Shown piece after piece: positions 1 to 4,494 of a stretch of DNA of 6,763 bases. Both the position numbers and the translations under genes were made by a program. The notes beneath the pieces are model-generated. The model was given only the letters and a program-made list of their open reading frames with translations. It was not told the DNA's origin and made no database searches. Source of the DNA: Allosphingosinicella sp. (GTDB taxonomy: Bacteria; Pseudomonadota; Alphaproteobacteria; Sphingomonadales; Sphingomonadaceae); contig JASLBD010000261.1 in NCBI GenBank assembly GCA_030146745.1, forward strand, positions 1-6,763, in the 5' to 3' direction. Positions within the stretch are counted from its first letter, which is position 1, and each line of letters opens with the position of its first letter.

Positions 1-203
1 GCGGCGGTGAGCTTCGCCCACAGGCTTGCGGCCGACGCCACCGACACCTGCTGGCCGACGATCGCCCGAAGCAGGGTCTGGTAGCCCGGCTCGCTGATCC
101 GCGGTTCGGGATAGCCAGCCGAGGCCAAGGCGGCGGCGATCCTCGGCTCGCGCCCGGCCAGCTCGTCCAGCGAATTCCGCAAGTCTTCGGCCGCGATCCC
201 CAC
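1..203 (-). CDS. DNA-3-methyladenine glycosylase II (AlkA/HhH-GPD family), N-terminal part, cut by window edge
   Basis: The family removes alkylated purines such as 3-methyladenine from DNA in base-excision repair in the cytoplasm. Reading leftward from 203, 67 codons are visible before the left edge. The diagnostic stretch is LLRAIVGQQVSVASAASLWA at residues 44-63, which matches the conserved entry to the HhH-GPD fold of AlkA-like enzymes (RxIVGQQ-S-x-x-A). The helix-hairpin-helix and catalytic Asp would lie off the window. I chose the GTG start at 203-201 because AAGGGA (210-215 on the complement) lies 6 nt upstream. An in-frame ATG at 239-237 would add 12 residues but lacks a ribosome binding site and almost reaches the divergent ferredoxin start. 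Family assignment is fairly sure; the substrate range and the AlkA subtype cannot be judged from this fragment. Confidence 0.8.
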   Translation of the reverse strand, partial: MGIAAEDLRNSLDELAGREPRIAAALASAGYPEPRISEPGYQTLLRAIVGQQVSVASAASLWAKLTA

Positions 204-209
204 TTTTGA

Positions 210-215
210 TCCCTT
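210..215 (-). promoter_or_regulatory. Ribosome binding site deciding the GTG start of the glycosylase gene
   Basis: On the minus strand AAGGGA is followed by six bases (TCAAAA) and then GTG at 203. This spacing is good, whereas the alternative in-frame ATG at 239 has no purine-rich site in front of it. Confidence 0.5.
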
Positions 216-250
216 GTCTTCGAGCCCGGCCCCTAGCATAGCCCCAGCCC

Positions 251-577
251 ATGGCGAAGCTCACCATCATCAACCGCGACGGAGCGGAAAAGACCATCGA
301 GGGCAAGGACGGCTGGAGCGTCATGGAGAATATCCGCGACTCCGGCTTCGACGAATTGCTCGCTCTGTGCGGCGGCTGCTGCAGCTGCGCAACCTGCCAC
401 GTCCATGTCGATCCGGAATGGCTGCCGTCCCTGCCGCCGATGAGCGTCGACGAGGACGACCTGCTCGACACCACCGACCACCGCGTCGAGAGCAGCCGCC
501 TCTCCTGCCAGCTCAAGTTCGGCCCCGACCTCGACGGCCTCAGGGTCCAGATCGCGCCCGACGATTCACCGTTCTGA
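251..577 (+). CDS. [2Fe-2S] ferredoxin, adrenodoxin/putidaredoxin type
   Basis: Small cytoplasmic electron carrier of 108 residues, normal length for the vertebrate-type plant-fold ferredoxins. The cluster ligands are seen as C40-x5-C46-x2-C49-x36-C86 in the context CGGCCSCATCHVHV, followed by the acidic stretch 66-76 (VDEDDLLDTTD) that in this family docks reductases and partners such as P450s. Two extra cysteines, C43 and C44, sit inside the cluster loop. The C-terminal LRVQIAPDDSPF fits the family. No reductase, P450 or Isc/Suf gene is visible nearby, so the partner is unknown; it could serve cluster assembly or a monooxygenase. The ATG at 251 has no recognisable Shine-Dalgarno upstream (CTAGCATAGCCCCAGCCC), so the message may be leaderless. 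It is divergent from the glycosylase gene and ends just before a large palindrome. Confidence 0.93.
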   Translation: MAKLTIINRDGAEKTIEGKDGWSVMENIRDSGFDELLALCGGCCSCATCHVHVDPEWLPSLPPMSVDEDDLLDTTDHRVESSRLSCQLKFGPDLDGLRVQIAPDDSPF

Positions 578-578
578 C

Positions 579-672
579 CGTCATTCCGGCGAAGGCCGGA
601 ATCCATGAACACCGATGATTTCGAATTTCCGCCGTCGGTGTTCATGGATCCCGGATCAAGTCCGGGATGACG
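579..672. repeat. Palindromic intergenic repeat, copy 1 (four-way-junction architecture)
   Basis: The element is a nested palindrome. Outer arms CGTCAT (579-584) and ATGACG (667-672) pair. Inside are a left hairpin TTCCGGC/GCCGGAA (584-590 with 595-601, loop GAAG), a perfect 15-bp central stem (601-615 with 635-649, containing CCATGAACACC) around a 19-nt loop, and a right hairpin CCCGGA/TCCGGG (650-655 with 661-666, loop TCAAG). As RNA or cruciform DNA it would form a four-way junction. A second copy is at 4375-4468. It fills the gap between the convergent ferredoxin and lipoprotein genes and could end transcription from both sides, though no T-tract follows. Elements starting CGTCATTCCGG are common in sphingomonad intergenic regions (from memory, not searched). 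Confidence 0.85.
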
Positions 673-676
673 GAAT

Positions 677-1414
677 TCAAATCGCGAACCGCACCACGGC
701 GGTCGGCACGCTCTTGCTGGCCGGAGTGACCCGCCAGACCACCTTCTTTCCCGGTCCCGGCGCCATACCCTCCTCGTTATTCTGCATGACGAGCTCGGCG
801 TCGGTGGTGAAGGTGAAGGTGCCGTCGCGCTCCTTCGGCCCGGAATCGGGCTTGGCGGAGCTGCCCATGTCCATGTCCTGGTCGCCGAAGGCGATCGCCT
901 GGAACCGCGCGGTCCGGTCCTTGCGGACCTCGACGACGAGCCAGGGGATGATCGACTTGGCGTCCATGTTGACCGGATAGACGAAGCTTCGGTCGAGCCT
1001 GCCGGTCATCGCATAGTCGACTCGGAACTTGTTCCTGCCGAGATATTCGACCGAGCGGTAGCCGACCTCCTTCGACAGCGCTTCGGCGACCGCTTTGGCT
1101 TCGGCGATCTGCTGGGCGGTCTCGGCAGCAGGCGCCGCGGGCGCGGCCGGAGCGGCCCCGGCAACATTGGCGGTCACGTCCTCCTCGCCGGCCGCCCCAC
1201 CCTCGCCCGGAGGCGCGGCGCCGGCCAGCCCCTCCTGCATCCCCTGCTGCATCGCCGACGCCGGATCGAGCAGGATGACCTCGCCCACATAGGTGAAGGC
1301 GAAGCTGCGGTCCTTGCCGATGTGGAGCGTCGAGACGAACCTGCCCGGGCTCAGTATGCAGGACGAAAGCGTGAGCGCGGCCGCGGCCACGAACGCGAAG
1401 CGCATGAACGACAT
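677..1414 (-). CDS. Predicted outer-membrane lipoprotein of unknown function
   Basis: The 245-residue product starts with a lipoprotein signal peptide: Met-Arg start region, hydrophobic FAFVAAAALT, then lipobox L16-S17-S18-C19. Residue +2 after the Cys is Ile rather than Asp, so by the E. coli rule it would go to the outer membrane. Residues 20-60 and 117-245 look like beta-rich folded parts (for example FVSTLHIGKDRSFAFTYVGEV and GTFTFTTDAELVMQN). Between them residues 62-100 form an Ala/Pro/Gly-rich low-complexity linker, then a short helical segment (101-117). I do not recognise a named domain. The ATG at 1414 follows the rlmB stop by 3 nt, with a run of seven G as ribosome binding site at 6-nt spacing. 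A second Met at codon 4 is possible but lacks a good site. It is probably co-transcribed with rlmB. Confidence 0.8.
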   Translation of the reverse strand: MSFMRFAFVAAAALTLSSCILSPGRFVSTLHIGKDRSFAFTYVGEVILLDPASAMQQGMQEGLAGAAPPGEGGAAGEEDVTANVAGAAPAAPAAPAAETAQQIAEAKAVAEALSKEVGYRSVEYLGRNKFRVDYAMTGRLDRSFVYPVNMDAKSIIPWLVVEVRKDRTARFQAIAFGDQDMDMGSSAKPDSGPKERDGTFTFTTDAELVMQNNEEGMAPGPGKKVVWRVTPASKSVPTAVVRFAI

Positions 1415-1417
1415 GAA

Positions 1418-2173
1418 TTACCCCCCCGAATTGCTCCCCTGTGTGGCCACCGCGTATAGCGCGACCGCGGCGGCGTTGGAAACGTTGAGGCTTTCCATCC
1501 GGCCGCTGATCGGAAGCCGGGCAAGCGCGTCGCAATGCGCCTCGGTATTCTGGCGCATCCCCTCCCCTTCGGCGCCGAGCACCAGCGCCACCCGCGCCGG
1601 CCCGACCGCCTCGGCCAGGGTCATTTCGGACTCGCCGGTGAGGCCGATGCGCCAGAAGCCCGCCTCGGCCATCTCGTCGAGGCTCCGGGCGAGATTGACC
1701 ACCCGGATCCAGGGCACCGTCTCCAGGGCCCCGCTCGCCGCCTTGGCCAGAGCCCCCGATTCGGGCGGGGCGTGCCGATCCTGGGTGACCAGCGCGAGAG
1801 CGTCGAACGCCGCCGCCGAGCGCAGGATGGCGCCGACATTGTGCGGATCGGTGACCTGGTCGAGGACCAGCAGAGGCCGCCGCTCGGGCGCGTCCTGAAG
1901 CACGTCGGCGAGCAGCAGATCGTCCAGCCGCTCGACCTCGGCGACCAGCCCCTGGTGCGGCGCGTCCTTGGGCACGAGCCGGCCGAGATCGGCCGCGTCG
2001 GCGAAGGTGAACGGCACGTCCTTCGGCAGATCGACCTCCGCGGCCGCCTCGCGGGTAGCCCATATCCGGACAATTTCGCGGTCGGGATTGGCGAGCGCGG
2101 CGGCGACCGCGTGGCGCCCCCAGAAGCGCGGGCGGTTCTCGGGCCTGGAGGCGGTTCGGGCTTTGCGGCGCAT
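1418..2173 (-). CDS. rlmB: 23S rRNA (guanosine-2'-O-)-methyltransferase RlmB, SpoU/TrmH family
   Basis: SAM-dependent 2'-O-methylation of a guanosine in domain V of 23S rRNA (G2251 in E. coli) is the known role of RlmB; the protein acts in the cytoplasm as a knotted dimer. The 251-residue length is typical. The N-terminal substrate-binding domain begins with FWGRHAVAAAL (residues 17-27), and PHQGLVAEV (72-80) marks the linker to the SPOUT fold. All three SpoU motifs are intact: motif 1 LDQVTDPHNVGAILRSAA (104-121) with N112 and R118; motif 2 LVLGAEGEGMR (197-207) with E202 and E204; motif 3 PISGRMESLNVSNAAAVALY (221-240) with S228, N230 and S232. An in-frame TGA at 2180-2182 lies three codons upstream, so the ATG at 2173 is the only upstream ATG start. 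Other SpoU members (TrmH, RlmH-like) are less likely given the PIxGxxxSLNVS motif and the N-terminal domain. The stop abuts the lipoprotein start. Confidence 0.92.
   Translation of the reverse strand: MRRKARTASRPENRPRFWGRHAVAAALANPDREIVRIWATREAAAEVDLPKDVPFTFADAADLGRLVPKDAPHQGLVAEVERLDDLLLADVLQDAPERRPLLVLDQVTDPHNVGAILRSAAAFDALALVTQDRHAPPESGALAKAASGALETVPWIRVVNLARSLDEMAEAGFWRIGLTGESEMTLAEAVGPARVALVLGAEGEGMRQNTEAHCDALARLPISGRMESLNVSNAAAVALYAVATQGSNSGG
1421..1427 (-). promoter_or_regulatory. G7 tract: ribosome binding site of the lipoprotein gene inside the rlmB 3' end
   Basis: On the minus strand the last rlmB codons read TCG GGG GGG TAA, giving seven consecutive G. The run is 6 nt upstream of the lipoprotein ATG (TAATTCATG) and is the only purine-rich site there, so it probably serves as Shine-Dalgarno. 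The overlap of codons, stop and RBS suggests translational coupling. Homopolymer runs of this length can also slip. Confidence 0.5.
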
Positions 2174-2230
2174 GGCCCGTCATGACCGCACCCGGCCCGG
2201 CTGACAAGCGCGCCCGGAGACGGCATGCCC

Positions 2231-2316
2231 CCGTTCGCCCTGAGCCTGTCGAAGGGTCTTCCTTACTTTGTCGAGTGAGGCGAATGAATAGGCTTCGACA
2301 AGCTCAGCCCGACCGG
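2231..2316. repeat. Long imperfect inverted repeat upstream of rlmB
   Basis: Left arm 2231-2255 (CCGTTCGCCCTGAGCCTGTC then GAAGG) and right arm 2292-2316 (core CTTCGACAAGCTCAG) are reverse complements at 20 of 25 positions, with a 36-nt loop. The core pair CTGAGC..TGTCGAAG / CTTCGACA..GCTCAG is typical of a dispersed palindrome family of high-GC proteobacteria (recalled, not searched). It is unrelated in sequence to the 579-672 family. It lies about 60 bp upstream of the rlmB start on the minus strand and may affect the 5' leader or simply be an inert repeat. Confidence 0.7.
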
Positions 2317-2369
2317 TTGGTGGGGCATTGAGAGCGTGCTTTTGAGGCCGCCGGGAAACTAATCCAGGT

Positions 2370-2396
2370 TTATCCCCGTTATCCCCGTTATCCACA
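2370..2396. repeat. Three head-to-tail 9-mers related to the DnaA box
   Basis: The sequence reads TTATCCCCG (2370-2378), TTATCCCCG (2379-2387), TTATCCACA (2388-2396) with no spacer. The third unit is a perfect match to the strong E. coli DnaA box TTATCCACA; the first two differ from it at positions 7 and 9. An exact 9-bp period over 27 bp is unlikely to be random in DNA of this GC content. It may be a DnaA-binding site or just a small tandem repeat. It lies directly in front of the candidate RNA, so it could also be a promoter-proximal regulatory site. Confidence 0.6.
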
Positions 2397-2398
2397 GG

Positions 2399-2966
2399 CC
2401 CGAGCCCCGATTCAGCGCTTGGCGCGACTCGGATTCGGGTGCCAATGTCCTTCCTGTGGCAGGGAGCGGCCTTCCGGAAACGGAAAAAAGCTTCCAGGCA
2501 CGGCCCCGCGGAAAGCGGCGGAAGTCTTCGGACGGAAGCCGAAGGAAGCGAAGGTCCGGGCAACCGGAAGGAAGAAGCGCGAGGCAGCGGCGCAAGCCAA
2601 AGCCGAACCCACTTTCCTTCGAGGGTCCGGCGGAACCTGAAGCCCCCGGGCTGAAGGAACCGCGAAAGGACACGACGAAGCTTCGCTTCATCGTCAGTCC
2701 GATAGGGAACCGGAATTCGAGGCCGCAAGGCTTCAGAAGGAAGGAACCCGCCAGGGAACCGAAGCCGGCCGCAAGGCAGGGCGCGGAACCCGCAGGAACC
2801 GGAACCGGATCAGCAATGATCTTGGCACAAGGAACCTGAGGGACCGACCGGGGCCGCAAGGCCTCGGCCGGAACCTCCCTGGGAAAGGCGATCTCGCCTT
2901 CACGGGCAGGACCGACGGCCCAGGGACAGTGGAGGCCGGCAGCAATGCCGGCCTCCATTTCGTTTT
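2399..2966 (+). ncRNA. Candidate large structured RNA rich in GNRA-tetraloop hairpins (unrecognised)
   Basis: No coding sequence in this stretch has a plausible ribosome binding site, but the plus strand is full of short perfect hairpins with GNRA loops: 2472-2485 (TTCCG-GAAA-CGGAA), 2555-2568 (TCCGG-GCAA-CCGGA), 2589-2598 (3 bp, GCAA), 2719-2734 (GAGGCC-GCAA-GGCTTC), 2768-2777 (3 bp, GCAA), 2808-2821 (GATCA-GCAA-TGATC), 2848-2867 (8 bp, GCAA) and the terminator 2930-2957 (12 bp, GCAA). Further stems are 2399-2439 (nested), 2526-2544 (CTTCGG/CCGAAG), 2672-2694 (9 bp with one mismatch) and 2885-2900 (AAGGCG-ATCT-CGCCTT), the last enclosed by a perfect 8-bp pairing of 2876-2883 with 2919-2926. 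On the minus strand the loops would read TTGC or TTTC, so the plus strand is favoured. The 5' end is arbitrary: I saw no convincing promoter. It does not show the conserved cores of RNase P RNA, tmRNA, SRP RNA or group II domain V. An extended leader or an mRNA for a basic small protein is the alternative. Confidence 0.5.
2930..2966 (+). terminator. Strong rho-independent terminator with no plus-strand gene upstream
   Basis: A perfect 12-bp stem, TGGAGGCCGGCA (2930-2941) with TGCCGGCCTCCA (2946-2957), closes a GCAA tetraloop and is followed by TTTCGTTTT (2958-2966). The T-tract exists only on the plus-strand side; the minus-strand side continues into CTGTCCCTGGG. Because the nearest protein genes on both sides are on the minus strand, this terminator must end a transcript that starts inside the 2174-2930 gap. 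Confidence 0.8.
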
Positions 2967-2998
2967 GGGCCTGGCGCAGAGCAGGGACCGCCCCCTCC

Positions 2999-3116
2999 CC
3001 GTCATCCCGATCGCGTGACGGCCCCCACCCCATCACCCTGAACGGGGTTCAGGGTCCAGGCCTCCGCCGGCTCGACCGTCTCCACCTTGGATGCTGAAAC
3101 AAGTTCAGCATGACGA
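2999..3116. repeat. Composite palindromic repeat, related in layout to copies 1 and 2
   Basis: Three palindromes follow each other: CCGTCA/TGACGG (2999-3004 with 3016-3021), ACCCTGAAC/GTTCAGGGT (3035-3043 with 3047-3055, loop GGG) and ATGCTGAA/TTCAGCAT (3091-3098 with 3104-3111, loop ACAAG). TCCA (3055-3058) can pair with TGGA (3088-3091), and an outer TCA (3033-3035) with TGA (3111-3113). The arrangement of two arm hairpins around a central stem inside CGTCA-like ends mirrors the 579-672 element, but the arm sequences differ and degenerate ends suggest a decayed copy or a hybrid. It ends about 30 bp beyond the stop of the gene at 3143 and could act in 3' end formation for it. Confidence 0.6.
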
Positions 3117-3142
3117 TAGAGGCCAAGCCCGCCGGCCGCGAA

Positions 3143-3823
3143 TTACGGCGCGGCGGCGGCGATTACCGAGGACAGGAGGGTTCGAGCGACTCGCTCGCGG
3201 GGGCCGGGCGGAAGCGCGGCGACGGCCTCGTGCATGGCGGCCGCGCCACGGCAGAGATGGTCCGGGCTCGCGGCGGAACGGAGGGCGCGGTCGGAGAGCA
3301 TCGCCCGGACCGGAATCTCCGGCTCGATCTTTTCGACCGCGGCCAGCCAGGCGACGAAATCCTCTTTCGCCGCGACGGGGGTGGCGCTCGCCCGGAACCC
3401 CGCTTTGGCGGCCTCGACCAATGCAAGGCCGTAATCGGCGAGTCCCGCCGGCTCGGCGCCGGCCAGCGCTTCCCGGCTGAAGAAGCCGCGGTCGCCGACG
3501 GTCGCGCAGAGCCGGACGTCCTGCCTGCCGAGCGCTCGAAGCATCGCCCCCTGCCGAGCCTCGATCGCGACCAGCGAGGGGCCGGGCGCGGCGAGGATCG
3601 ACTCCCTTCGGCCGCGCAGGAAACGGTCGATGCCCACATAAGCCAGCCGCCGCGCCTCCTCCGGCGTCTTGCCGGCAAGGCTGGCGGCGATCGCCTGATG
3701 GTCGAGCGGGAAATCGCGGCGCATCGCCTCCAGTATCCGGGTGGGAGCACCGGCCGGCAGCTGGGCGGCAGCGGCGGAGGCGAGGCCCGAGGCGAGGATG
3801 AGGAAGGCGGCAAGGAGGCGCAT
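3143..3823 (-). CDS. Exported (periplasmic) protein of unknown function
   Basis: The 226-residue product begins MRLLAAFLILASGLASAAAAQ, a clear Sec signal peptide with a likely cut near residue 20 (AAA-Q). The mature part is Ala-rich and appears mostly helical, with no membrane segment. It has just two cysteines, C106 (RLCATVGDRGFF) and C191 (DHLCRGAAA), which could form a disulfide in the periplasm. I recognise no catalytic motif or named domain. The start is ATG at 3823, with GAAAG 8 nt upstream; a GTG two codons earlier (3829) is possible but its spacing is too short. The gene follows OsmC on the same strand after 70 bp and is followed by a composite repeat. Plus-strand readings over this locus have no start site or family resemblance and are shadows. 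Confidence 0.75.
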   Translation of the reverse strand: MRLLAAFLILASGLASAAAAQLPAGAPTRILEAMRRDFPLDHQAIAASLAGKTPEEARRLAYVGIDRFLRGRRESILAAPGPSLVAIEARQGAMLRALGRQDVRLCATVGDRGFFSREALAGAEPAGLADYGLALVEAAKAGFRASATPVAAKEDFVAWLAAVEKIEPEIPVRAMLSDRALRSAASPDHLCRGAAAMHEAVAALPPGPRERVARTLLSSVIAAAAP

Positions 3824-3893
3824 CGGCACGGCTTTCGTTCAAGGGTTTCCCTCGACTAACGATATGGCGACGCGAGGCAAGCCGCTCCGAAAG

Positions 3894-4343
3894 TCACTCG
3901 ACGACGATCTCGGTACGGAGCGAATTGGCGATGAAGCAGCGCTCGTGCGCCTCGTGGTGGAGCCGCGCCAGCAGGTCGTCGGCCGGTGGGTCGCCGGCGA
4001 ATTCGATCTCGGGCCGAAGCACGATTTGGGTCATCGCGATCCGCCCCCTCTCGTCCTTGGCCATCGTTCCCCGCGCCTCGTCCCGATAGCCGGCCACGTC
4101 GAGACCTGCGTCCCGCGCGAGGTGAAGGAACCACAGCATGTGGCAGGCCGAAGCCGAGGCGATCAGCGCCTCCTCCGGGTCGACTCCGGCGGGATCCGAA
4201 AAAGGCGGCGGAACCACGTGGGGCGAGGCCGAGCCCGGCACGACCGCGCCGCCGTCGAAGCTCAGGCTGTGGGCCCGGCTGTACCGCCCCTCCCGGAAGC
4301 CGCCGCCGGAGCGCCATTCCACCGTCGCTGAATAGTCGGCCAT
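3894..4343 (-). CDS. OsmC/Ohr-family protein (thiol peroxidase-like)
   Basis: Cytoplasmic OsmC-family proteins reduce organic hydroperoxides with two cysteines and act as dimers. The 149-residue product opens with MADYSATVEW, has the strand FDGGAVVPGSASP (29-41), then the first active-site motif DPEEALIASASACHML (55-70) with C67 and the family Glu at 57/58, and the second motif HERCFIANS (133-141) with C136. Both cysteines needed for peroxidase chemistry are present. It fits the general OsmC/YhfA-like group better than classical Ohr, whose first motif is AACF near a different loop; the substrate is not deducible. The start at 4343 is backed by GGGAGGAA on the minus strand (4353-4360), 9 nt away; an upstream GTG at 4364 overlaps that site. 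Palindrome copy 2 lies immediately upstream. Confidence 0.87.
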   Translation of the reverse strand: MADYSATVEWRSGGGFREGRYSRAHSLSFDGGAVVPGSASPHVVPPPFSDPAGVDPEEALIASASACHMLWFLHLARDAGLDVAGYRDEARGTMAKDERGRIAMTQIVLRPEIEFAGDPPADDLLARLHHEAHERCFIANSLRTEIVVE

Positions 4344-4352
4344 GGTGCTGAG

Positions 4353-4360
4353 TTCCTCCC
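4353..4360 (-). promoter_or_regulatory. Ribosome binding site deciding the OsmC start
   Basis: GGGAGGAA on the minus strand lies 9 nt before the ATG at 4343. The longer GTG-started reading from 4364 would place this site inside the coding sequence, so the ATG is preferred. Confidence 0.6.
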
Positions 4361-4374
4361 TCACCGCCGGATCT

Positions 4375-4468
4375 CGTCATTCCGGCGGAGGCCGGAATCC
4401 ATGAACACGGGAGATGCCGTCTTGCCGCAATCCGTGTTCATGGATCCCCGATCAAGTGCGGGATGACG
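4375..4468. repeat. Palindromic intergenic repeat, copy 2
   Basis: Same architecture as 579-672: outer CGTCAT (4375-4380) and ATGACG (4463-4468), left hairpin TTCCGGC/GCCGGAA (4380-4386 with 4391-4397, loop GGAG), a perfect 14-bp central stem (4397-4410 with 4432-4445) and a right arm 4446-4462. Both copies are 94 bp. The loop of the central stem (4411-4431) is unrelated to that of copy 1. The right-arm hairpin carries two changes that break its pairing, so this copy is slightly decayed. It lies between the stop of the GST gene and the start of OsmC, both on the minus strand, and so may separate their expression or stabilise the upstream message. Confidence 0.85.
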
Positions 4469-4494
4469 GGCGGGGCATGGCCCGCGCCCTCCCC

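Noticed and set aside
777..2207. 476-codon minus-strand frame across rlmB and the lipoprotein gene
   Set aside because: It is an Arg/Gly/Ala-rich shadow of two well-supported genes in another frame.
2370..2440. Chromosomal replication origin
   Set aside because: There is only one perfect DnaA box plus two near copies, no AT-rich unwinding region, and none of the usual origin neighbours.
2553..2578. Resemblance of GGTCCGGGCAACCGGAAGGAAG to the SRP RNA domain IV (GGTCCGGAAGGAAGCAGCC)
   Set aside because: The symmetrical internal loops and the asymmetric AC loop partner are missing, and the GCAA loop with CCGGA closes a simple hairpin instead.
2456..2839. 127-codon plus-strand reading frame, very basic product, inside the candidate RNA
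   Set aside because: It starts at GTG with the pyrimidine-rich TCCTTCCT in front instead of a ribosome binding site. Its composition follows the repeated GGAACC and GGAAG units, and the hairpins explain the sequence better. A real basic protein is not fully excluded.
2399..2966. RNase P RNA, tmRNA or group II intron
   Set aside because: The conserved RNase P P4 core, the tmRNA tRNA-like ends and tag reading frame, and a group II domain V were looked for and not found. No reverse transcriptase is present.
2359..3036. 225-codon minus-strand frame spanning the gene-free region
   Set aside because: Long open frames are expected at this GC content. The product is low-complexity, crosses a strong terminator and a palindrome, and resembles no family I know.
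3110..3859. 249-codon plus-strand frame opposite the exported protein gene
   Set aside because: The opposite strand encodes a clear signal peptide. The plus-strand product has no recognisable features and begins inside a repeat arm.
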